64,000 bases of DNA from Flagellimonas sp. CMM7 (GTDB lineage: Bacteria > Bacteroidota > Bacteroidia > Flavobacteriales > Flavobacteriaceae): assembly GCF_021390195.1 (NCBI RefSeq), contig NZ_CP090003.1:3307501-3371500 (forward strand). Direction: 5' to 3'. The translations under genes were made by a program, and so were the position numbers. The notes beneath the pieces are model-generated. The model was not told the origin of the DNA, did not search any database, and saw nothing but the letters and a program-made list of their open reading frames with translations. Position 1 is the first letter of the stretch. Each line of letters starts with the position of its first letter. Of this stretch, positions 1 through 8,693 are shown piece by piece.

Positions 1-912
1 CATCTACAAATTTTGGATTAAAATTGGTTTCCGTTTGTTGTGTGTTTACAAATAAACTGTTGTCTCTATAGCGTACCCCATTAATACTGCTAAACTTTTT
101 GTTTTTAGAAATGGTTTCCAATGTAGTACTGGCGCCTAAAAGACTTCCTTGAACGCGTAATGAAAAATCAACCGGATTTTTATAGGTAATGTCCAAAACG
201 GAGGATAGTTTATCGCCATATTTTGCTTGAAAACCTCCTGAGGAAAATTCGAGCCCAGTAATCATATCACTGTTTACAAAACTTAAACCTTCTTGTTGTG
301 CGGACCGTACCAGAAAAGGGCGATAGACCTCTATGCCATTTACATATATAAGATTCTCATCAAAATTACCTCCACGAACGTTGTATTGAGTACTCAATTC
401 GTTGTTGAAAGAAACACCTGGCAGCAGTTTTAGAATATTTTCCACACCTGCATTGGCTCCCGGTATTTTCCTAACAATCTCTGGGGGATAGTGGTAATGC
501 CCTCAATGTTTTTTCTTCCAGTCGCGGTAACATCAACGCCAGCAACTTGAATGGCATCCGTTTTCATTACCGGATTGAACTCAAAAGTCTCATTTGTGGT
601 CAAAATAAGGTTTTCCAAAACCACGTTTTTATGCCCTAAATGAGAAAAAGTAATGGTGTTTTTAGTTTCGGCAGTTAATTGCAGAATATAGTAGCCATTA
701 GTATCAGTGGAGGTGCCTAAAGTACCAGATACAATATTTACGTTGGAAATTGGAACGCTATTTTGATCTAAAACCGTTCCCGCAACTGATGCTGTTTGAC
801 CTTGGGTAATGAACATCCCAAAAATCAATAGTATTGCAATTATAGGTTTTGTAGCGGCCAATACATTATTTTCTGAAAAAAGTGCGCTCAAAGGTACTGG
901 AATTGCCAACAT
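1..912 (-). pseudogene. TonB-dependent receptor, N-terminal part, with a frameshift; runs off the window edge
   Basis: The gene encodes a signal peptide, a carboxypeptidase-regulatory-like beta-sandwich (SVAGTVLDQNSVPISNVNI, YYILQL, then FSHLGHKNV) and the start of a TonB plug (PGANAGVENILKLLPGV, YNVRGGNFDENLIYVNG, GGFQAKYGDKLSSVLD). Such proteins import siderophores, vitamins or oligomers across the outer membrane. The reading frame breaks at the G run 483-487: five C's on the coding strand, where six would join the two halves exactly. Beyond the break the frame stays open to base 1, so nothing else is damaged. The ATG at 912 overlaps the M23 gene by 47 nt. A TTG at 861, just after the M23 stop, would give a more normal signal peptide. 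The substrate cannot be told from this fragment. Confidence 0.8.
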
Positions 913-2557
913 TATCTGTTACAACTACTTTGAGGTCACATTGTGTCGTATTTAGAATCTTATCATCAAAATTATAAGTGATGGTCTTTGTTTTGGGTTC
1001 GTATTCCATTAAAATCCATTCACCGTTCAAGGTTGCGGAAAAAGTGTTTATTCCGCTGAGGTCATCACTGATTTCTAAGCTTAAATAGCTGTAATTGCTC
1101 AGCCATTGTTTTTCTTTAAAATTTCTAGCACTAATGGTTGGGGGAATGCTGTCCTTGGCTAATGTGTAGGTTCCAAGTGTGCGAGTTCGGGTTGTAAAAG
1201 AGCCATCACGTTTATATGTTTTAGAGTGCCTTGGTTCCATATTTCTATCAAGACGCGCTATAAAGAGTTGTTTTCTATCCGCAGGAGCATATTTGGAAAC
1301 ATCAAAACTAATGGTGAAGTTTCTATGGGCGGCAATACTGTTATTATGAATGGCCACGGTATCCTTGCCCTTTTTTAAATCTATGTAGAAATCCTTATAA
1401 AAGGTGTTGGAAGGAAAATAAACCTTAGCCGCACCTAAATCAAAATTATTAGGCTTGTCGGCAAAGATAAAATCATCTGTTTTTTTATCATTCCTGTTTA
1501 TTTTAATGACTTCCCTTTTTCCCTCCACAGGAATGCTAAGCTTGGTTTCATTTCCTTCTATATCTGAAATCAACAACTCAATAGAGTACGACAACCCTTC
1601 CTTAATTGTTATTTTTCCATTGTTATGAAGGGTTTTGTAAATGGCTAAACGATTGTAGGGTTCTTTAAAACATTTTTGTATACGTTGCCTAAATTTCCCA
1701 AAATGGTCATAATCAATTAATGTGTTTATATATCTTGTTTCTCCAAAAGAGAAGGTTTCAAAGTCATATTCTGAGTATATTTTTCCATTAACGGTTTGTT
1801 TTACAGAATAAACACCATTTTTATTGGCTGCCATATCTTGACGGTCAAATCCATTAAAACCAAAACCTATTGTGCCAATTGCGGTTATTTTGTCAGCCAA
1901 AAAAGTTCCGTCCGGTTGTTTGGAGAAGTTGAGCTGTATTTTTTTTGCACTTTGGTTTACAATGGCATCATCAGATAACGGATATCCAAAAAGACCTACC
2001 AATGAGGGATTTGTAGCATCTCTAATTTCATAACCATATAACAATGGATTAGTGGGTTTTTCGGTGACACTACTTCTTATTTCAAAATGTAGATGAGGTC
2101 CAGAAGAGCCTCCTGTGTTACCGGAGTAAGCAATTGTATTTCCTTTTAAGACTTTTAATTCTCCATAATCTGGAAATACTTCAACTTCATAAGATTGTTT
2201 CTTGTACTGTATCTTTTTGATAAAAGCTTCAATCTCAGGACCAAATTTTTTAAGATGTGCATATACAGAGGTATATCCATTGGGGTGCGCAACATAAAGC
2301 GCCTTGCCATATCCCCATTGAGAGACTTTAATACGGGTTACAGTGCCATCAGCAATAGCTAGGACAGGCAGCCCTTGCCTTCTTTGAGTCTTAATGTCTA
2401 TTCCAGAGTGAAAATGATTAGAACGCAATTCTCCAAAAGTACCTGCCAAAATTAAGGGAATCTCCAAAGGAGATTGAAAAACGTCTTGAGGGTATTTTTC
2501 TTGTGCTGAAATGATTTGGGAAAATATAAAAAGGGCTCCAAAAAAGTATAGACGCAT
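866..2557 (-). CDS. M23 (LytM-type) zinc metallopeptidase, secreted
   Basis: 563 aa. A signal peptide of about 18 residues ends ISAQ. The M23 domain (about 40-165) carries the full zinc and catalytic set: H50 and D54 in HFHSGID, H101 in YAHL, and H155/H157 in HLHFEI. The family cuts peptide cross-links in peptidoglycan, or acts as an activator where degenerate; here all residues are present, so active hydrolysis is likely. The rest (about 170-563) is beta-rich and resembles the Ig-like tails of Bacteroidota M23 proteins. It lies immediately upstream of the TonB receptor gene on the same strand. The ATG start at 2557 fits the signal peptide. Confidence 0.9.
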   Translation of the reverse strand: MRLYFFGALFIFSQIISAQEKYPQDVFQSPLEIPLILAGTFGELRSNHFHSGIDIKTQRRQGLPVLAIADGTVTRIKVSQWGYGKALYVAHPNGYTSVYAHLKKFGPEIEAFIKKIQYKKQSYEVEVFPDYGELKVLKGNTIAYSGNTGGSSGPHLHFEIRSSVTEKPTNPLLYGYEIRDATNPSLVGLFGYPLSDDAIVNQSAKKIQLNFSKQPDGTFLADKITAIGTIGFGFNGFDRQDMAANKNGVYSVKQTVNGKIYSEYDFETFSFGETRYINTLIDYDHFGKFRQRIQKCFKEPYNRLAIYKTLHNNGKITIKEGLSYSIELLISDIEGNETKLSIPVEGKREVIKINRNDKKTDDFIFADKPNNFDLGAAKVYFPSNTFYKDFYIDLKKGKDTVAIHNNSIAAHRNFTISFDVSKYAPADRKQLFIARLDRNMEPRHSKTYKRDGSFTTRTRTLGTYTLAKDSIPPTISARNFKEKQWLSNYSYLSLEISDDLSGINTFSATLNGEWILMEYEPKTKTITYNFDDKILNTTQCDLKVVVTDNVGNSSTFERTFFRK

Positions 2558-2640
2558 ATTGTGGTTTATAATTACTTACGAAAATAACCAATGTTTTGAT
2601 TTGTGAAAAGCCTTTTATTTGGCTTTAAATGGCCCTAAAG

Positions 2641-2672
2641 CAATACTTAAAGAATAAATACTAAAAGTATTG
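2641..2672. repeat. Inverted repeat overlapping the -33 element of the zapA promoter
   Basis: CAATACTT (2641-2648) and AAGTATTG (2665-2672) form a perfect 8-bp inverted repeat spaced by 16 nt. The right arm contains the TTG of the promoter serving the coiled-coil/zapA genes. It could be an operator or chance. Confidence 0.35.
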
Positions 2673-2700
2673 CGAGGTTAGGTTAGGTTGGTTAACTTTG
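2670..2700 (+). promoter_or_regulatory. Bacteroidota-type promoter for the coiled-coil gene and zapA
   Basis: TTG at 2670-2672, a 20-nt spacer, then TAACTTTG at 2693-2700, matching the Bacteroidota sigma-A consensus TTG/TAnnTTTG. The coding ATG at 2725 would lie about 18 nt after the expected transcription start. The spacer holds a GGTTA-type triple repeat. Confidence 0.7.
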
Positions 2701-2724
2701 TGTAATACGCATTGATGTTTGCAT

Positions 2725-3015
2725 ATGGGCGAACTAGTTGAGATTGTTGATTCTCTAGAAAATAAGGTAAGCAAGTTGTTGCACAAACTAGAGTTGTTGC
2801 ATAAAGCCAATTCTAAATTAAAAGAAGAATTGAAGCTTGCAAAAGAGGAAAGCCAACTTACACAGGGCGCCGTTTTGGAATGGGAAGAAAAATACAATTC
2901 CTTAAAAATGGCAAACACTATGCTGGGTAGTAATACAAGTAAAACCGAAGCTAAGCTCAAGATAAATACATTAATCCGCGAACTTGATGTTTGCATTGCC
3001 AAGCTAGCAGATTAA
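2725..3015 (+). CDS. Small coiled-coil protein encoded upstream of ZapA
   Basis: 96 aa from ATG 2725; a TTG two codons upstream is less likely. The protein is almost entirely predicted coiled coil with heptad leucines (VEIVDSLENKVSKLLHKLE, then LKEELKLAKEE) and ends in a conserved-looking helix INTLIRELDVCIAKL. There is no signal peptide or membrane segment. It is followed 14 nt later by zapA under one promoter, so a role at the division ring is plausible; a ZapB-like partner for ZapA would fit. I do not recognise a named family, so the function is inferred from position only. Confidence 0.75.
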   Translation: MGELVEIVDSLENKVSKLLHKLELLHKANSKLKEELKLAKEESQLTQGAVLEWEEKYNSLKMANTMLGSNTSKTEAKLKINTLIRELDVCIAKLAD

Positions 3016-3029
3016 TATGTAATCAAAAT

Positions 3030-3320
3030 ATGGAGAAGCTCAAAATAAAGCTTTCAATTGCAGATAGGGTATATCCTTTGACGATAGATCCCAAGCAAGA
3101 AGAAGGATTGCGTAAGGCAGCCAAGAATATTGAAAATTTGGCCAAAAAGTTTGAGCAAAACTATGCGGTACGCGATAAGCAAGATGTATTGGCCATGTGC
3201 GCTTTACAATTTGCCTCTAAAATAGAGCAAGGCGGAATAGACAGTTCGGAAAATACCAATACTGCATTTGAACGCCTTCGTGCCTTAAATGATTTGGTAC
3301 ATTCCAAGCTAGGAGAATAA
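3030..3320 (+). CDS. zapA: Cell division protein ZapA
   Basis: 96 aa from ATG 3030; an in-frame TTG at 2991 would add 13 residues overlapping the previous gene and is rejected. The sequence begins KLKIKLSIADRVYPLTID and continues EEGLRKAAKNIENLAKKF, the ZapA pattern of an N-terminal beta-hairpin and a C-terminal dimerising helix. ZapA bundles FtsZ filaments at mid-cell. The gene order coiled-coil protein, zapA, 6S RNA, rny supports the call. No own promoter is seen, so it is probably co-transcribed with the gene before it. Confidence 0.9.
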   Translation: MEKLKIKLSIADRVYPLTIDPKQEEGLRKAAKNIENLAKKFEQNYAVRDKQDVLAMCALQFASKIEQGGIDSSENTNTAFERLRALNDLVHSKLGE

Positions 3321-3344
3321 GTTCTTTTAAATAAAAATATTGTT

Positions 3345-3519
3345 ACTGCCCACATTGGTAATTATTTTTTGACAAACTCAACACTATTATATTTGAAAAG
3401 GGTGAGTTTAAGTTGTAAAAGCAGGCCCTACCTGTATAGGGATCCTTGAGCAGCTTGTTAGCCCTAAACCTGTAATTTGGAGTTTGTACAAAACTTCGGC
3501 TAATGTGGGCTTTTTTTTT
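3345..3519 (+). ncRNA. ssrS: Probable 6S RNA (ssrS)
   Basis: The gap between zapA and rny folds as one long rod. GCCCACATT (3348-3356) pairs with AATGTGGGC (3502-3510), which is followed at once by nine T's. ACAAACTC (3372-3379) pairs with GAGTTTGT (3480-3487). An apical hairpin CCCTA/TAGGG lies at about 3425-3440, with large internal loops between. The size (about 170 nt), the closed ends, the T-tract and the position next to zapA all match 6S RNA, which binds the housekeeping RNA polymerase and damps transcription in stationary phase. The 5' end is estimated. Confidence 0.72.
3369..3395 (+). promoter_or_regulatory. Promoter-like motif inside the 6S RNA gene (possible rny promoter)
   Basis: TTG (3369-3371), a 16-nt spacer, TATATTTG (3388-3395). 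It fits TAnnTTTG but has a short spacer. It could drive rny, or reflect the promoter mimicry expected of 6S RNA. Confidence 0.35.
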
Positions 3520-3536
3520 AACCAAACACAATAAAC

Positions 3537-5108
3537 ATGGATAACACTATAATAATTGTTGTGGCTGCAGTTGTAGGATTGGCGATAGGATTTATAATCG
3601 CCAAAATGATGGAAAAAGGTAAGGCAACAAAAACCATTTCCAATGCTAAGAGAGAAGCTACTAATGTATTAAAGGAAGCAAAGAAAGAAGGAGAGAACAT
3701 AAAGAAAGATAAAATATTTCAGGCCAAAGAGAAGTTTTTAGAATTAAAGGCCGAGCATGAAAAGGTCATTATAAATAAAGATAAAAAGATTGCAGAAGCG
3801 GAGAAGCGAACAAGGGATAAAGAATCCCAAATCAGCAATGAACTTGCCAAAAACAAAAAGCTGAACGATCAGCTTCAAGCCCAAATTAAGGAAGTGACTT
3901 ATAAGGGAGAAATTCTCGATAAAAAACAATCGGAAACCGAAAAGTTACACAAAAGTCAGGTGCAGCAACTAGAGGTCATTTCAGGGCTTTCCGCTGAAGA
4001 TGCCAAAAGTCAGTTGCTGGAATCTCTTAAAGAAACTGCAAAGACGGATGCAATGGCTTATCTCCAAAGTACTTTGGAAGAAACCAAACTAACGGCGCAG
4101 CAAGAAGCAAGAAAAATAGTAATCAACACCATTCAACGTATTGGAACAGAAGAAGCGGTGGAGAACTGTGTCTCTGTTTTTAACTTGGAATCTGATGATG
4201 TAAAAGGAAGAATAATTGGACGTGAGGGACGTAACATTCGAGCTATAGAGTCTGCAACTGGAGTAGAGATCATAGTGGATGATACACCAGAAGCGATAAT
4301 TCTTTCTTGTTTTGACTCTGTTAGAAGGGAAGTTGCAAGGCTTTCTTTGCACCGTTTGGTTACTGATGGAAGAATTCATCCCGCACGGATTGAAGAGATA
4401 GTCAAAAAGACTGAAAAGCAAATCAACGAGGAGATTGTTGAAATTGGTAAGCGTACCGTAATAGATCTTGGAATTCATGGATTGCATCCAGAATTGATAA
4501 AGGCGGTAGGCCGAATGAAGTACCGTTCTTCCTATGGGCAAAATTTATTGCAACATTCAAGAGAGGTTGCCAAACTTTGCGGTGTAATGGCTGCGGAATT
4601 GGGACTAAACCCTAAAATTGCTAAACGTGCTGGCTTATTGCACGATATAGGGAAAGTTCCAAACACAGAGGTAGAGGTAGAAACTCCGCACGCTATACTT
4701 GGTATGCAGTGGGCTCAAAAATTTGGAGAAAACAAAGAGGTGTGCAATGCTATTGGGGCTCACCATGATGAGATTGAAATGAACACGTTGATTTCTCCCA
4801 TTGTACAAGTGTGTGATGCCATTAGTGGGGCACGACCAGGTGCAAGAAGACAAGTGTTGGATTCGTATATTCAGCGTTTGAAAGATTTGGAAGATATAGC
4901 CTTTGGTTTCAGTGGAGTTCAAAAAGCATATGCCATACAGGCAGGTAGAGAGCTTCGGGTAATTGTTGAAAGCGAGAAGGTAAGCGATGATAAAGCTGCT
5001 GAACTGTCTTTTGAAATTTCTCAAAAAATACAAACGGATATGACTTACCCTGGTCAAGTAAAGGTTACCGTCATTCGAGAGACACGATCGGTAAATGTTG
5101 CCAAATAG
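3537..5108 (+). CDS. rny: Ribonuclease Y
   Basis: 523 aa, the usual length. One N-terminal membrane helix (about 4-22) is followed by a long charged coiled coil (about 30-190), a KH RNA-binding domain (about 212-275, GxxG loop GREG at 228-231) and an HD domain (about 335-430) with the metal pair H369-D370 in LLHDIGK. RNase Y is the membrane-anchored endoribonuclease that starts mRNA decay in bacteria lacking or supplementing RNase E. The ATG at 3537 follows the 6S terminator T-tract by 18 nt, so the gene is reached either by read-through or from the promoter-like motif at 3369-3395. Confidence 0.95.
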   Translation: MDNTIIIVVAAVVGLAIGFIIAKMMEKGKATKTISNAKREATNVLKEAKKEGENIKKDKIFQAKEKFLELKAEHEKVIINKDKKIAEAEKRTRDKESQISNELAKNKKLNDQLQAQIKEVTYKGEILDKKQSETEKLHKSQVQQLEVISGLSAEDAKSQLLESLKETAKTDAMAYLQSTLEETKLTAQQEARKIVINTIQRIGTEEAVENCVSVFNLESDDVKGRIIGREGRNIRAIESATGVEIIVDDTPEAIILSCFDSVRREVARLSLHRLVTDGRIHPARIEEIVKKTEKQINEEIVEIGKRTVIDLGIHGLHPELIKAVGRMKYRSSYGQNLLQHSREVAKLCGVMAAELGLNPKIAKRAGLLHDIGKVPNTEVEVETPHAILGMQWAQKFGENKEVCNAIGAHHDEIEMNTLISPIVQVCDAISGARPGARRQVLDSYIQRLKDLEDIAFGFSGVQKAYAIQAGRELRVIVESEKVSDDKAAELSFEISQKIQTDMTYPGQVKVTVIRETRSVNVAK

Positions 5109-5178
5109 TCCTGATATTTATCATGCTTTTTTAATAGGAAACACGGTAATTTCATTGATAGATTAAAACCTATCAAAT

Positions 5179-5595
5179 ATGAAAAAGCGTGTACCTGTTT
5201 CAGAGATAATGTCCAGAGACTTGATCACACTAACTACTAGTGATGATCTTGTAACTGCAGAAGAGCTTTTTAAGAAGCACAATATAAGACACATTCCAGT
5301 AATCAATGGAAAGGCAATTGTTGGTATACTGAGCTATACTGATTTGCTGCGTATTAGTTTTGCCGATGCAGTCGATGATGACGAAAGAGTAGATACGATG
5401 GTCTATAATATGTTCACCATTTCTCAAGTGATGGCAAGAGATGTAATTAGCGTACCTTCTAACACTACGGTAAGGGAAGTAGCAAAATTTTTAGCAAAAA
5501 AGGAGTTTCATGCCTTACCTGTTGTGGACAATGAGAGGTTGGTGGGAATTGTTACGACCACGGATTTAATAAACTATTTATTGGATTTGTATTAA
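5179..5595 (+). CDS. Two-CBS-domain protein
   Basis: 138 aa made of two CBS domains: about 9-62 (VSEIMSRDLITLTTSDDL, HIPVINGKAIVGILSYTDLL) and about 80-137 (ISQVMARDVISVPSNTTV, HALPVVDNERLVGIVTTTDL). CBS pairs bind adenine nucleotides (AMP, ATP, SAM) and act as energy sensors. There is no attached enzyme or transporter domain, so this is a stand-alone regulator of unknown target. It lies 70 nt after rny. A strong hairpin terminator follows 15 nt after its stop. Confidence 0.9.
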   Translation: MKKRVPVSEIMSRDLITLTTSDDLVTAEELFKKHNIRHIPVINGKAIVGILSYTDLLRISFADAVDDDERVDTMVYNMFTISQVMARDVISVPSNTTVREVAKFLAKKEFHALPVVDNERLVGIVTTTDLINYLLDLY

Positions 5596-5610
5596 AAGGA
5601 ACATTATAGA

Positions 5611-5657
5611 AAAATATAGGCCCAATACATTAACTTAATGTATTGGGCCTATATTTT
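5611..5657. terminator. Bidirectional intrinsic terminator
   Basis: A perfect 22-bp inverted repeat (5611-5632 against 5636-5657) with a 3-nt loop, GC-rich core GGCCCAATACATT, and A- and T-rich ends usable on both strands. It separates the converging CBS and DUF349 genes. Confidence 0.9.
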
Positions 5658-5672
5658 AAATAGAGCTTGGTT

Positions 5673-7799
5673 TTATTCTTCTTCGCCAGTATTTGTATCA
5701 TCACTTTCTTCAACCACTTTATTGCGGTTATTTTGCATGATGTTGAGCTTTTTAAGCTTGGCTTTCCACGTTTCTAAGGCTTCTTTGTGTCTATTGATGT
5801 TCTTTACAACATCCTTTACCAAAGGATTATCTTCAGAAGCGTTGGAAAAAAATTGAAGATTATTTTCCAATTGCCTTATTTCCGATTTACTTTCTTCTAT
5901 TTTCCTACGGATAAAGATTCGTTCATTGCCAATGGCCCTGTTATCATCTGTCTTGGCAAGCTGCTGCATTTTATCACCATACTTAAGCAATTCAGATTCT
6001 TGCTTGCTCACCCCTAATTTTGTGAATAACGCATCTATAATTTTGTTGAACTTACCGTTTATATGTTTTTTGTTATATGGAATGCGTCCATACGTTTTCC
6101 ACTCAGAAATAAATTTCTTGACCGTAACAAGGTCTTTTTCAGCATCACCACTCAACTGGAAAGCTTTTAGACGCTCCAAGCAAGCATTTTTCTTTTCAAA
6201 ATTTTCGTACTCCTCTTTTTGACTTTCATTCTTTTCAGAATGTAATCGGTTAAAATAATGATTACAGGCATTCTTAAACTCGTTCCAAATCTTGTCAGAA
6301 TACTTTCTGGGAACATGACCGATTTTTTTCCATTCGCTTTGTATGCGCTTCATTTCAGGAGTGGCCATAGCTCTATCTTCACTATCCTTGAGTTCAAGCG
6401 CTAGTGCCAAGAGCGCTTTTTTCTTTTCTAAATTTTCATGCTGTTCCTTTTTTTGATTTTTATAAAAGGAATTTTTGTTTCGATTAAACTTGCGAACAGC
6501 ATCCTTGAAAGTACTCCAAGTTTGTTCATTCACTTTTTGAGGTACTTTTCCAGCTTTAAAAAAAGAATCACGAAGCGCTTCTACCTCTTTAATTTGTAAT
6601 TGAAGAGCTTTATGGTTATTTGTAACGCTTTCCGCAATCTTCAATATCGATGCAATAACTTCTTGTTTCTTTTCTAAGTTCTTTTCGTAATCCTTCTCTA
6701 GTTCTTGATAATGCTCCTGCCTTCGTTCGTGCATAGCTTTGGTGGCACTACTAAAACGATTCCAGACTTCCTCCCGTTGTTCTTTCGCAACCGGGCCTAT
6801 ATCTTCTTTCCAGATTTTATGAAGTGTTTGCAGCTCTCTAAAGGCTTTACCTAAATCAGGTTCATTGACCAGTGCTTCTGCGCGTTGCACTAGTTTTAAT
6901 TTTTCCTCAAGATTATGCTTAAAATCAAGGTCTCTTAATTCTCGATTAAGATGTAGAAAATCATAAAAGATTTCCATATGGTGGTGGTACGTTCTCCAAA
7001 CATCGTTGTAATTGTTACGCGGAACTGGACCGGCATTCCTCCAATTTTCTTGTAAATCCTTAAAATTCTTATATGTGGTATTAATGTCCTCTTCCACATT
7101 TATAAGGCCTTTAAGTTCTTCAATGATCTCTAAGCGTTTGTTAAGATTGCCTTTAAGATTTTGTTCCAGTTTTTTGTAGTACTGGTCACGTTTTTCGCGA
7201 TATTCTCCAAAGACTTCGTTAAACTGTCTTTTAGAAACGGAATTATATCGAAAATCTATTTCATTGCCGCCATTGGCTATAAATTCTTCTTTTTTGTGTT
7301 CTAAAAACTCTTGAAATTTTTGATCAAACTCATATTTAATGGAACTGACGTGTTTGTTTATGGCCTGGATCTTTTCATTTTTCACCAAGCGCTGTAACTC
7401 TCCAACCAAATTTTCAATGGACATGGAGTGGTAGTCCAGCATAGGAATATGATGCCGTTTCTCGTTATCGGTATCTTCAGCATCTTCAGCATTGGATTCT
7501 TCAATTTCCTCAATTACCTCGTCCGATTTCTCAGGTTCGGAGGATTCGTTGGCAACCTCTTTAGTACTGGATTCTTCAATTACCTCGTCTGATTTCTCCG
7601 GTTCGGAGGATTTGTCGTCTTCAGAAGATTGAGGTTCCTTTGGAGGTTTAATAACTGTATCTGTATTTTCTTGTACTGGAATGTCGGCTGCTTTTGGTTC
7701 AGAAATGGGGCTTTCTTCAACAGTAGTTTTTATAACATCCGCATTATGCTCAGTACCACCACCTTCAGTTTCCTGAAGTTTTTGTTCGTTGTCCTGCAT
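5673..7799 (-). CDS. DUF349 repeat protein
   Basis: 708 aa from ATG 7799; a longer open frame upstream lacks ATG support. The first 120 residues are acidic and low-complexity, including two copies of SSEPEKSDEVIEE. The remainder holds at least five DUF349 repeats, each with a W..(x)G.(V/I)P signature followed by a W..F helix: NWRNAGPVP, IWKEDIGPV, FFKAGKVP, EWKKIGHVP, EWKTYGRIP. It is highly helical and charged with no signal peptide or membrane segment, so it is cytoplasmic. DUF349 has no firm biochemical role and I make no functional claim. Confidence 0.85.
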   Translation of the reverse strand: MQDNEQKLQETEGGGTEHNADVIKTTVEESPISEPKAADIPVQENTDTVIKPPKEPQSSEDDKSSEPEKSDEVIEESSTKEVANESSEPEKSDEVIEEIEESNAEDAEDTDNEKRHHIPMLDYHSMSIENLVGELQRLVKNEKIQAINKHVSSIKYEFDQKFQEFLEHKKEEFIANGGNEIDFRYNSVSKRQFNEVFGEYREKRDQYYKKLEQNLKGNLNKRLEIIEELKGLINVEEDINTTYKNFKDLQENWRNAGPVPRNNYNDVWRTYHHHMEIFYDFLHLNRELRDLDFKHNLEEKLKLVQRAEALVNEPDLGKAFRELQTLHKIWKEDIGPVAKEQREEVWNRFSSATKAMHERRQEHYQELEKDYEKNLEKKQEVIASILKIAESVTNNHKALQLQIKEVEALRDSFFKAGKVPQKVNEQTWSTFKDAVRKFNRNKNSFYKNQKKEQHENLEKKKALLALALELKDSEDRAMATPEMKRIQSEWKKIGHVPRKYSDKIWNEFKNACNHYFNRLHSEKNESQKEEYENFEKKNACLERLKAFQLSGDAEKDLVTVKKFISEWKTYGRIPYNKKHINGKFNKIIDALFTKLGVSKQESELLKYGDKMQQLAKTDDNRAIGNERIFIRRKIEESKSEIRQLENNLQFFSNASEDNPLVKDVVKNINRHKEALETWKAKLKKLNIMQNNRNKVVEESDDTNTGEEE
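7510..7612 (-). repeat. In-frame direct repeat within the DUF349 gene
   Basis: Two 37-nt copies (7510-7546 and 7576-7612) differ at two positions and are spaced 66 nt (22 codons) apart. They encode SSEPEKSDEVIEE twice in the acidic N-terminal region, a recent in-frame duplication. Confidence 0.75.
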
Positions 7800-7914
7800 C
7801 AGTAGTTTCTTTTCCTTTGAATTGATGATAATTATAGCCAAGTTAACAACTAAATTACCCAATAACAAGAGTACAGCTTCTTCTTTTGTTTAAGTTTTGT
7901 GATGTATGGATTAA

Positions 7915-7940
7915 TCAAAATGAAGCCTTTTTGGCTTTTA
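7915..7940 (-). terminator. Weak terminator-like hairpin after aroE
   Basis: AAGCC (7923-7927) and GGCTT (7933-7937) form a short hairpin with A/T-rich flanks just downstream of the aroE stop. The stem is only 5 bp, so the call is tentative. Confidence 0.35.
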
Positions 7941-7943
7941 AGA

Positions 7944-8693
7944 TCAGGAATTCCAGATTTCCCAACTTTTTTCAGCTTGTAACTTCAACATTTTCAAACC
8001 ATTACATATTTTAGAACCTTTTGATTCACCTTCGGCCAAAAAGGATGTTTTTAGAGGGTTGTAAATAAGATCAAACAAAAGATGCTGGTCATTTAGATAT
8101 TGATAGGGTAGGGAGGGCTTATCGGTTACATTTGGGAATGTGCCCAGTGGAGTACAATTAATAACAACGGTGTGTGAGGTAATAATCTCTTCATCAAGTT
8201 CTTTATAGGTAAATTGATGCTCTTTTTTGGTTCTGGAAACATAGATGTATTCAATGCCAAGTTCTTCTAAAACAAAACGTATAGCTTTTGATGCTCCTCC
8301 TGTTCCCAAAATAAGTGCTTTATCATGGTGCGGCTTTAAAAAAGGCCCTATTGATTTTTGAAAACCATAGGCATCTGTGTTGTACCCTTTTAAGCCGTTT
8401 TCAGTAATTTTTATAGTATTTACTGCGCCTATTTTTTCTGCTCCAGAATCTAGATCATCTAAATATGGAATAACCAATTCTTTGTACGGAATAGTAACAT
8501 TAAGTCCTTTTAAGTGTGTTTGAGACACAAGGGCTTCAAATTCTGAGATTTCTGGAATATCAAAATTTTCATAGCTATGGTCATTTAGCTTTAAGTCCGC
8601 AAATTTTTGTGTAAAATAGCCTTGAGAAAAGGAATACGAAATGTCTTTACCTAAGAGTCCGTACCTGTTTTCTTTCTTTTCTGTTTTTTCCAT
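7944..8693 (-). CDS. aroE: Shikimate dehydrogenase
   Basis: 249 aa, slightly shorter than the E. coli enzyme. It reduces 3-dehydroshikimate to shikimate with NADPH in aromatic amino acid synthesis. Diagnostic parts are the substrate-binding N-terminus YGLLGKDISYSFS, the catalytic lysine in NVTIPYKE (about residue 70), the cofactor loop GTGGASKA (about 130) and the C-terminal NGLKMLKLQAEKS helix. The ATG at 8693 overlaps the end of the DUF368 gene by 47 nt. The conserved YGLLGK begins inside that overlap, so a later start is not possible and the overlap is real. It is the last gene of a four-gene run starting with the TPR protein. Confidence 0.95.
   Translation of the reverse strand: MEKTEKKENRYGLLGKDISYSFSQGYFTQKFADLKLNDHSYENFDIPEISEFEALVSQTHLKGLNVTIPYKELVIPYLDDLDSGAEKIGAVNTIKITENGLKGYNTDAYGFQKSIGPFLKPHHDKALILGTGGASKAIRFVLEELGIEYIYVSRTKKEHQFTYKELDEEIITSHTVVINCTPLGTFPNVTDKPSLPYQYLNDQHLLFDLIYNPLKTSFLAEGESKGSKICNGLKMLKLQAEKSWEIWNS

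Noticed and set aside
2677..2692. GGTTA-type tandem as a possible microsatellite
   Set aside because: Only about three imperfect units; too short to call a repeat array.
3343..3531. A 62-codon minus-strand frame across the zapA-rny gap
   Set aside because: It covers the folded 6S RNA region and has no protein-like features; the RNA fold explains the sequence better.
4089..5057. Open frames of 140-150 codons antisense to rny
   Set aside because: They lie wholly within the rny coding sequence, begin in low-complexity reads of the opposite strand and show no domain or codon pattern of a real protein.
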